Shown here in pieces: positions 11,901 to 22,800 of a stretch of DNA of 64,000 bases. Origin of the DNA: Achatina immaculata (Eukaryota > Mollusca > Gastropoda > Stylommatophora > Achatinidae); the NCBI GenBank assembly GCA_009760885.1, contig CM019691.1, forward strand, positions 32,054,814 to 32,118,813, in the 5' to 3' direction. A model generated the notes under the pieces. The model saw nothing but the letters and a program-made list of their open reading frames with translations. It had not been told where the DNA came from and did not search any database. The number at the start of each line of letters is the position of its first letter. Within the stretch, counting starts at the first letter, position 1. The translations under genes were made by a program, and so were the position numbers.

Positions 11901-14900
11901 ATCTTTCCAGGTACTATTCATCCATCTCTTTTTTTTAAAAAAATAAATATTTATTTATTGATTTCTTTCAATTATTCCATGTTAGGAACAGAATTTTGTC
12001 ACATATAATGCAGTCCTTTCTTAGTGGTTCCTGTTTTTAGTATTTGTTATAGTTGTTTTGTGTATGCTTGTGTTAATATGTCTGGTTTGACTCATCTGCT
12101 GTCATATGACAGTAAGTGGTACTTCCAGTCCTTATCAGACCCCACTGCACTGTGGGTGGCTCACAAGAGTCAAAGGATATGAAGACAAATCCAGAGGACG
12201 GAACCCAAAGACATTCAGTGCCAGAGGTTTGTTTTTTTTAGCCTACCCATCTGGCATTCTATGCAACTCTGCTGGGTTTACTTTTGAAACTGATTGGCAG
12301 AGTTGAGAGAGGGGGAAAATGCAGCATGGACAAGGCAGTTTGTGAATACCAATTGCCTGGCCAAAGCAGGATTTGTGATTATAATAGTATAGTAAAACCC
12401 CGTTATAATAGACGTGTTTATAATGGAGCCTTGGTAGTAACGGACCAGGTCTGCAGGTCCCAGCTGCACTCCTATTCTGGATATAGTGGATTTCAGATAT
12501 AATGGACTAGTTTGCCAATCCCCTTAAAGTCTGTTATAATGAGATTTTACTGTGCTAATTTGCCTGCTTTAAAATTGTAGGTAAGACATTATATGTTAAT
12601 GAGGGTTGAAATTTTGACATACATCTTAAAAACAATGGTGAAAGTTTTGTTTTTTTTTTTTCAAAATAAATTTCCCTTCCATTGATGATGACAGCTCAGA
12701 TAGTGATGAGTGTGACATCAGTGCTCACCAGCCATCGGCAACCAGCACTGGCACACTGGGCCAGCCACCTCGTAAACGTTTTCAGAGAGTTGGATTATTC
12801 TCAGATTTCTACAAAGATGATGAGTGAGTACTTTATTTGATAGTAACTTATATAATTTTTTAACAGCAGTATAATAAATCCTGTAGCTTGGCAAGAGAAT
12901 GTAACTCTTATTTTTACATTGTTCAAAAACTGTGACGAGGTTTTTCAGCATGTATGTCTTGAGGCATGATAATCACAGAAGAGGGAAAAGAAAATAATCA
13001 GACTTTTTTTTGTGTGTCTTTTTTCCTGTGCAGAATTTTGTGGGACTACTATCATTATACATAATCATTTCTGCTTGATCTCTTCTCATATAGTCTCAGC
13101 TTAAAATTTTATTGTTCTGCTGTATACTTGTCTGAATATAAGTGTTAATTTATGTTATGTTATATACTATGCTATAAATTTCTGTCCCTTTTTAAAATTA
13201 TTTATATGACCTGCATTTATTTTCTTTTCACTTAATATATATTTTTTACTCCTTTTTTTAATTATGTGTTCATATTTTGCTATTTGTGATTTTAATCTGC
13301 TGTGAAAAGTCTCATGTATATGTTTTTTTTTCTCTGTGCTAAGTTTCATTTTCTTTAGTTTGAAATATATTATCATTCTTACTTGTATTATGTTAATAGT
13401 AAAGCATTTATATGCTATCTTTTATTGTTGTAATCATATAATGTTTGTCCTGTCCATGTCAGAAAGGATACAGTAGTTTGGACCTTGCCATTTTTTAATG
13501 TTTTTTTTTTTTGTAACATATTTTATCTCTTGTGTTACATTTGTAGCCAAGGCAATGGAAAAATATTTAAAAACGGCAGGTAATATTGTGTAGTCCTCCA
13601 TTAGTTTCTGCTGAGTGTTGGCACTAGTATTGTTATGTTTTACTGATGTTCTAGTTTAGATAGTCTGTAACTTTGTTTGTAGCCAGGATTTGGAAGTTTT
13701 CTTCCTTTTTTTTTTTTCATTTTGTGTCTATAAAATCAGAATGAAGATGTGGTTCCAGTCAGTGGATATAGTATAGGTCAGTCAGTCAGTCATTTGTATG
13801 TCCCTTGCAAAACTTTGCCTCCCTAACAGCTCTCATGTAGGCCTCTTGGTTGTAAGCAAGATGCCCTGCTGCTGATGCTTCCATCGCAGATCATAATGAT
13901 GTCTTGCAGCCATCTTCACCTTGTTTTCCTCTTTCTTTTTCCCGTTATGTACTCTTCCAAGACTGTCTTCTCTAAATTATCATGACGTTTAGTGTGTCCA
14001 GAATATTTAAGTTTTCTCTGTTTAATCTTTCTTGCTAGCCAACCTTCTTCAGTATTAAGTTCTTGTAGTATGGATATATTTGTTCTATTTTGTGACCATG
14101 ATATTTGAAGAAGTCTTCTGTAGCATTTACATTCAAAGGCACTTATGTGTTTCTCAGCTGTTTTGTTAAATGTCCAGGTCTCACAGGCATATGTTGCGAT
14201 GGGAAAGATGCATACACTTAAAAACCTTATTTTTGTAGTTCTGTCTGTTCCTCTCCACAGTGCGGGACATGTAGTGGAAATTATGTTGTTTCAGGACTAA
14301 TATTTTAAAACACAGCAAAGTGATATGCTGACACAAAGTAGATGGAAGATCTCGAAAAGTGTGTCAGGCCTCAGAACAAATTGGTAATGACTTACATTTC
14401 CATTGCCCTGGGTAATTATTACTATGTCGAAGAAGGCTCTCCATGTTCCTATCCCTGGATTTGTCTTTCTCTCTGCAACACTAACCTCTTTTCTTCAGAT
14501 TTCTTGACTGAATATAAGGACAGTACAGTGACATATAAGGTTTTTGTCAGGACAGCAAGTGACAGAAGCAAGTAGAAAATGAAAAAGTTGATGAAGTGGT
14601 CAGAATGGTGGTCACACATAGGGAAACATTGACTGAGTTGATCTCCTCTCCTCTCCCCCCCCCCCCACTCCCCTCCCCTGCCTCATTTTTAGGTAAGGGT
14701 AAATAGGAGATATGATGTTGGTGCTTATACACCTTGTATTTTCCTTGTGCTGTGGGCACACTAGAGGGTGATGTGGGCACACTAGAAGGTGATGTGGGCA
14801 GACTAGAGGGTGATGTGGGCAGCATCAGGCCTGGGCGCTTTTTAGTTCCTGGAATTGGAGCGGCTTTTATTTTAGGCTCCAGCACCGTTATAATCACGTC

Positions 14901-16762
14901 AGTCCATGTCCTGTTAACCAGGCTGAAATATAATTATGTTAACCATGAAACATGAGACAAATCGGTGAGTTTCTCTGTTTTCACCTGCTAGCCACTTTCT
15001 TATTTAAGAAATCGGTGATCCTCTATATAAGAAATCAGAGAGTTTTATCTGCTAGTAACCCTCTTATATAAGAAGTCGGTGAGTTTTCTCTGCTAGTAAC
15101 CCTCTTATATAAGAAGTCGGTGAGTTTTATCTGCTAGTAACCCTCTTATATAAGAAGTCGGTGAGTTTTCTCTGCTAGTAACCCTCTTATATAAGAAGTC
15201 GGTGAGTTTTATCTGCTAGTAACCCTCTTATATAAGAAGTCGGTGAGTTTTCTCTGCTAGTAACCCTCTTATATAAGAAGTCGGTGAGTTTTATCTGCTA
15301 GTAACCCTCTTATATAAGAAGTCGGTGAGTTTTATCTGCTAGTCACTGTTATTACGCTTCCTTGAATTTTTTTTTTAAGTCATATTTTTCTTTTGACGAA
15401 ATGTCGCAGATATTGTTTTGTAATAATTGTTTTCTTCTGTCGGCGTTTGATATACTGTAGTCAGGAATCGCCAAAGCATTAGAAGTTGAAATACCTATTC
15501 TGTATTCTTTTTAGATGCACTAGCGCTGGTATATACTGTTTGGGAACGCAACCGGCGTTCTCTTCGTCACAGTTAAGCAGCTACACACAGGAGAAAGCAA
15601 ACGTCACCTTTAGTTGTTGGACATCTTTTTCTGTCAGAGCTGTCATTCGCAGGTGACTTTATCTGTCATAGCTACCATTCACCAACGACCCCAGGAAGTG
15701 GCCTATACTTGTTCATTTCTTCTGACCTCCGCGACATTTCGTGGACGACTTTCTCCCACGCTCCAGGGCAGGTCAGAGTTTTTTCAAGCAGCCAGTCCAA
15801 CCTCTGAAAATAGCCTGGCTGAGATTTCTTCTTGATTAGGTCGCCGAGGAGCGTGTGTTCCTTTATGAACTCCTCCTACACAGAGGCGGATTGGCTGAGA
15901 AGACCTAAAACCTGTGGGCTGGCTTCAAGAAAATGCAAGTTATTGTTTTGTGAATTTTATATCAGAGGGTGGATGGTATAGGTCGGAAAGGGGGTGGGGG
16001 GCTCTGAATCTTGGTGATGGTTAAATCCATTACCGCTCCTACACATCCCCCTCCCCTCCCTCCCACAATTTTCTCTTCTTTTTTTTTTTTATAATCAAGA
16101 TCCACTTAGGTCACCTGCTTAAAGTCACCAGAAGCTTGTGTAAAACTTCCGGATTTACTTGTGCTGTCTACATGAAGCTACCCACGGGAAACTTGCCATT
16201 GTTTATACGTTAAACTGACTTGAAACAAGTATAATAATTGAGATCAGCTGTCTTTAGTATGTCTGGTGACTTCTCTAATTACTTCCAATTTACTTCTAAT
16301 TCGTGAAGAAGTATAGTTTTATGCGTTGCCCCATTTTTTTTTTTTTTTACACTTGGAACTCGCCATGTCTGTTTCCTGTACATTGTGCTCATCTGGGACG
16401 GACGTGTGGGCGTGAGGTGTTGAAAGAAGAAGAAGGCGGCGTGCGGGTCATAGCGAAGACCTCTTTATTTCTTTATGTGACTCACAAAGGGACCCCAATT
16501 TTAGACAGGCCGGACATCTGCTCGCATTTGTGAGAGCGTCACTGATTCGTCGCTCTCTTGACTTCTTTTCCTCTGGCATGTTCGTTTTGATGTTACAGGA
16601 TTGCCTTGGCAGGAGTTGCTGTTCCTGAGTCTGAGAAGTCAGGGTTGCCTTGGCAGGAATTGATGTTTCTGAGTTTGAGAAGTGTGATGATTACCTTATA
16701 AGGGCCAGTTATTTTGAGATTGCATTTTTTTTCTCTCTCTAGAAGTGGAAACGGTGATTGGG

Positions 16763-16808
<46 letters not shown>

Positions 16809-19800
16809 ATGAATGTGCTCAAATGAGGAACCCGTGGCTTCAGATTTAGAGGAGCATGGAAAAAGTAAGGGAGGTACATTGTTCTGGGACATGATATAAT
16901 CATAGTACTTGAAAAAGATGACCAAAGATTTTAATGGGAAAAAAAAGAAGAGAACGGAAGCCAGACCGAGTATGCCATCATTTGCTTTATGAGATATCCG
17001 TGATTGTTTTATTTTTGTTCCTTTATCTCTCTGTGCTAAACTGTTTTGCCTTTTTATCGGTCTTTGCTAGGTTGTTATAATTAGCCCCTTTGTCTTTCTC
17101 TGCTAGATTTTTTTATTTCGCCTCTTTATCTGTTGCTACATTGTTGTATTTCGCCTCTTTATCTGTTGCTACATTGTTGTATTTCGCCTCTTTGTCTGTT
17201 GCTACATTGTTGTATTTCGCCTCTTTGTCTGTTGCTACATTGTTTTATTTCCCCCCCCCCCCTTATCTGTCTGTGCTAGATTATTTTATTTCGTCGCTGT
17301 CTGTCTGAGCTAGATCGTCTTATTTCTCTTCTTTATCTTCTCGTGCTAGATTGTTTCGTCATTTATTTTTCCAGTGCTAGATTGCCTTATTTCACCACTT
17401 TATCATCCTGTGCTAGATTATTTTGTTTCGCCACTTTATCGTGTTAGATTATTTCGCCATTTTATCTTCATATGCTACATTGTTTTGTTTCACCGCTCTA
17501 TCTTTCTATGCTAGACTCTGTTATTTTTGTTTACTCCTAATCTCAAAATATTAGTTTCTCCGTCGAATCTCCGTCGTATCATTTGTCAAACGTTTGCAGT
17601 TAGTCCACTTCCAGCTATGTTGTCAGTGAAAAAATGCTTTTTTGTTTCTTATTGCAGATATCCAGTGTTTGCTTTTGTTTTGTAGGAACATATTAAAGAG
17701 TTTTACCATTGAAATAAGGGTTGGGGTGCACACTATTTAAGAGAAAGAAAGGGGGGGGGGGACGAAAGTGGAGGAATGTGCGACTTAGCATAAGCTCTGA
17801 CATGCAGCTGTTCACTGATCTTACATGTCTGAGTGATTTCAGAATCTTTTTAAGTGAAAAGCTAGCAGATGAGTGATGATTCATGCGCTGTAAAAAAGAC
17901 CCAGCTTTCTCAACTTTTCTGACTTCAGTATACCGGATAAAAGGTTATGTTGGTGTCATGGAGGCACTGATTAAAGCTGATCTGTAGCAGATGAGTGAGA
18001 CTGTGTTTTGAGAATCACAGATGTCGAATTTGCATATTTAGAAGCGTATATCGCTGGAAAGACCGTCTGATCGCGGAAGCAATACAGAATACAGCGCACT
18101 GGTGCTCATGCCAAGACTGTGTTTGAGAACTGCGAGCTGCTGTTCACTGGTGCTCATGCCAAGACTGTGTTTGAGAACTGCGAGCTGCTGTTCACTGCAC
18201 CTGATTTCTGGCTGAAGACGCTGTCCGATTAGGCAAATCAGCGACCCATAGCAGATATGCTAGCGTCAGGGTTAGCTGACCAAGACCCTGTCCCACCTCT
18301 TTGTTGGTACCCCCCGTAACAAGCATAGTCTGGCTAACGCGGCACTGATCGACATAGTTCCCATGGTGGTGAAGTCTGCTAAAGAAGCGTTCCACACCCC
18401 CTGCTTTTTACCTGTACTCCAGGACTGAAAAAGTAGCTGCCGCTTCAACGTCGATACGATGCTGTACCTCAACACCTCTACAGCATCGGCTGCAAAGAAC
18501 ACCAGCTCGCAGTTACAGGGAGATAGAACAAGGCAAGACAAGTTCACTGCGGTTGACTTTGTGGTGATGTTGAAGGACTGGAATCGTGTTCGTGTCTTGT
18601 TTGAAAAAAAACCTTAGTGGACCCACAGAACAGGCCTCCAGGAAGACACTGTAATCTTGAGAGAGATGTAGGGCCCAGAATAGCGAAGTGGTTAGTGTAC
18701 TCGCCTCTCATGGTAAAGGTTGGTGCCTCGACGCTTGCCGATGGCGCGCCCCAATGCTCCAAATGTAAAAATGGATACCTAACCCCTCTTGGAGCTAGCG
18801 AAATTTAATATGGATAGGCTTGATGCTGAACATACCATGTTTTAGCGTGGCATCAGGTCAGTAAAAATATAGGCAGTAACACGATACCCCTTTGGTGTAC
18901 CTGTGGCGTGATATGGCTATCTCTGTTCTATACCGTCGGCCAGACAGGAAGAGCACATCATTTAACTACCAGGGGAAGCTGGAGGTTGCTGGACTCGTAT
19001 GTCCTGCACGACCCGGATACAATCAGAGCACGGTTAAGATGAGTAAACTGAGAGTATCTGCCACCAGGACGAGGAATAAGAATGCACACAACATGTGCAT
19101 GTTATTTAATATTGAGAAGGGAAATATTCACATAGAACCAAGTCCCAGGTATCTAAGACTGGCCGAGAGCACTACGGATGACTGAACGAGGTTGGGGGGG
19201 GGGGGGGGGGGAGGACAAAAACTCCTGTCAGCGGTGATTGTGTGATGACAGTTTGGAGGAGGGGAGGTCACGACTGTTGACATGATCGTGTGATCGTTAA
19301 CTCGGCATGTTCCAGTAAGTTACCGCCGCCTTATTCCGGGCCAGGCCTGCATGAACTTATTCAGTAAAGTGTGTTCTCCCGGACCCTGATATGTACATTG
19401 TTACAATGCAGTGATTCAGTCTGCTTTATCCACTTCTCATCCGCCTTGGGTTTTATGACACTTAACTGGATACATTTACAATAGTATTCTTTATTATTAT
19501 TATTGTTGTTCCAGAATTAGATTTGCGGCCGATGAATTTTGATTTCCGACATGAGCGTGCGCCTTGAACACGTTTTGTCATCTTGAGTGTTGGAAGCAGA
19601 GGTAAAAGCCAACCTGTACTGTCCCTGACGATTGCTCTACTGCAAGCGGCCATTAAGCTTTCAGCTCAGAATTAACAAATCTCCCCCGACTGAAAAACCC
19701 GATATATGCGCTGTGATTGACAGACTTGGGCCACCCTCCCCCTATATTGTTTTCAATTACTAAAGAACAAATTTTATTTTTATGTTGAAGCTTTATAACG

Positions 19801-22800
19801 AGACTCGTATTACATTCTGCCAGTTACCTCTGTATATATGCGAGAGAACACCGTTTTGGAGGAAAGGTGCCTGGCTTCAAATAGTTTGAGAAGCACTGTG
19901 GTAGAGCTTTAGTTTTCTTGTGATATTTTTTAAGTTTTTTTTTTTCGTTTGCAACGTTTCCCGCCTCATTCACAACAAGAATCACACCCCCCTCCAAACT
20001 CCCCCGCCACCACCAACACGTGTTCTCTGTCCTTTATTTTGTAGGTCATATCTTCCATCCACATTCTCCCCAAATCCAAATCACGCTCATATAGTTCTAG
20101 CTAGATCGTTGTATCGTTAAGCAGCTGCCGTGTGTGTGTGTGTGTGCGCGCGCTACCTTGATTTTGAGAATCGATCCTGGGTCGCTATGAGACCACGGCA
20201 GCGTTGAGCGTTTGGGGACCAGCGTTCAAACAAGCGGGGCCAAGGGGTTTGTGCCCATTGACAGGCAGCCAGGTGTGAAAGCCATAACTGAACTACTCCA
20301 TTAGACACTTTAGCGCTTTTCAGCCAACACATGTCGCTTGCCAGTCATCACAGACACTGAGTCTCAAGAGTAAATCTGGAGGCGAGTGAGGGCGGGGAGA
20401 AAAGTGAATCTCTTGGGAAGATAAGTTGCTAAAGAGATAGAACAATTCATGTTCTATTTGTGTGTTTTGTTTTTGTGCAGAAAATTAGGACATGTTCAGA
20501 TTCGTCGCTGTCGCAGTTATTTGCGGGTATCTGTCAGAAAGTGCGTTCACGTGTTGTATAAGACCTGTCCTCATTAATTTTCAGTTGTCTCTCGTATTCT
20601 CTCCAGCCTCTCAAAGCTGGGATTTGGCGGGATTGCTGGAAGCTTAACATGTACCTTTGCGCGTTATCGTTAACAGCGAAGCAGATAATCGCGGATAATT
20701 GTAGTCTGCGCCCGACTTGGACAAGGCGATCGATCTGGGTAGGTTTGCGCGCAGGCGGTTTCTTCTCTTCCGTGTTGCTGTCAAAGGGGGCCGTGTTTAC
20801 TGTCCTACAGTGCCGAACGGGGGACACGCCTTTGTTCTGATACGCAAAACCGCCCAGCTCAAAATGGAGCGAAAATGTGCGAGTAGGTCTTCTAGCTTTG
20901 GGTAGAGTGTGGGAGGGTGAAGGGAGGGCTGCTGAAGCTTGTGTGTGGCGATTAACTAGGACGAAGCAATTTTGAAAGAAAGGTTAAAATAATTGCTCTT
21001 GGAGTTTTCTTTCTTTGAGCACCGAACTTTTCTTCTCGGGCGTGTTGGAGGGAGAGGGCTAGATAAAGAGACTCGAGGGCCCTGGGGGTGGGGGGGGGAG
21101 GAGGTTAATGACAGTAATTATAACGTTCGCACAGAGTGAGGATAAAGTAGGCACACAACAGTAAGCCATCATAACAACCGGTCGTGCATTGTTCATACGT
21201 GCTGCATTCATTTTTTAACCTTGAGTTGTTGTTTTTTTTCTTTTTCTTTTGGGCGTGTGCAGGCCGTGCTGCGCCTGACATCTGTTGCATGTACCACCAG
21301 CCTGAAAGAGCTTGTCAAGCTAAATCTGATCCAGATTATCGACCAGGTGTTGTCTTCAGCATTTCCCCCCTCAAGAAACTCTTCGTGGAGCCTATTCCCG
21401 CCATCTTGTTTTAATTCGTCGTATTTGTTTCGTTATTTGTTCATTGCACGTTTCACTGTCTTAGTTTTTTTATGTTATACTTCAGCTTTTGGTTTTAAAA
21501 TTTGCCTGTGACGCTGTTTAGGAGAACCAGTGTCATGCTCGCAGTAGTGCAGTAGAAGACTGCTAAATATAGCTCGTTACAATATTGTCGTTTTTAACAT
21601 GGGCTGCTGGTGAAGATGTCAGCAGTGGCAATTATTTTTAATGCTGTACATACAGAGAGAGAGAGAGAGAGAAAGGGGGGGGGGACATTTTCCACGAGCC
21701 ACAGACTTATGTTGATTGAGTCAGTTGTAGGCTCGCAGACAAGTTCCTGGCCGTTATGACGTAGTGAAGGATATGAATGAATGTTTTAAAATTAAATGAG
21801 TTCCCGTTGCCATGCCATTTAGGCATATGGGGGGTGGGGTGTTAGGTCCGTATTGTCACGACCTTCGGCAAATGAAAGTGTGATGTGGTCAGTATCACGT
21901 CTGGCCGCATTTACCTTCCCAAATTTCTTTGGTATCCAATAAAAATGGTTAATGCACTGGTCTCTCATGGCGAAGGTCGGGGGTTCGAATCCGACCGAAG
22001 GCACCACAGTCACCCAGCTGTAGAAATGGGTACCGACTTCTGGAGTTGGGGAAGGAAAGGCGACCAGGCGTGATACTGACCATATCACCTGTAGTGTGCT
22101 GACAGGTCAAGGAAAATATGGACACTAACACCATATCCCTATGTGCCTCTAAGCCATGGCAGGATTACTTTATCTTTACCAATTTTAGAGACTGGATGTG
22201 CTCCGGGGCCGTTTTGGTGTGTACCAGAAGAAGAAAAAAATCCCACTGCTGGAACTTGAGCCAGGTAATAATATTTGCTATCTTTTAATTGGTTGGGGGT
22301 AGGGTAAGCGCCCAGTAGCTGTATCCCTCCTTTCGACCGCAGACCAAAGAAGCATATTTTCAAGTAGATGAGGAATGTATCATGTCTCTTTCTCTTCATC
22401 ATTCTCTACAGTCAACAGCGACAGAAGGAGCACATAGAGGGAACAAAAGGGGGTCTTAATCACCTTCAGTTTTGCTGGTTCCGATCATTGCCGGTCTTAT
22501 TTATATTGCACGTGGGTACTTCTTATAAGCCTGTGGTTCTACAAGAAAGAAGTGGCAACGGCTGTTCCCCCCCCCCCCCCCCCATCCTCTCCCCCCTCTC
22601 TCCCCACCCCAGTAGAACACTTCCGTGTCCTAGATATATCATAGAGTCATAGCGCTGATAATGACAGTCAGCATAGCTGAGATCGCGGGAAGGAAAGATT
22701 ATACACACACAAAAAAGTCGATACGTTTGAGCCGGTTTATTTGGAGGAATTAACTCGACGAAAGGGAGAGCGCAATGCTGTAAAATTAGCCCGGAAGTTG

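Larger units (their letters stand above)
10289..12694. other. Intron 5
   Basis: 2.4 kb, AT-rich. Contains a CAC/ACC-rich patch (11080-11135), a long near-perfect inverted repeat (11351-11486) and a pogo-like MITE (12390-12553), listed separately. Nothing else recognised. Confidence 0.55.

Noticed and set aside
12106..12306. Open frame with SRGRNPK, resembling an AT-hook, in intron 5
   Set aside because: The splice phases do not fit between exons 5 and 6, and the similarity is only a few residues.
19680..19910. hAT-type element end (TTTGAGAAGCACTG near 19890-19905), also 2392, 23388 and 33230
   Set aside because: Each site has only one end resembling hAT termini; I could not find a partner end or an 8-bp duplication.
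20640..20910. Short open frames in the CpG-rich patch as a separate gene
   Set aside because: Three overlapping frames of about 60 codons are all open because of composition; none shows a recognisable protein.
21960..22010. tRNA gene suggested by GGTTCGAATCC
   Set aside because: Only the A- and B-boxes are tRNA-like; there is no full cloverleaf or acceptor stem, and the 3' body and tail recur in other copies, so it is a SINE.
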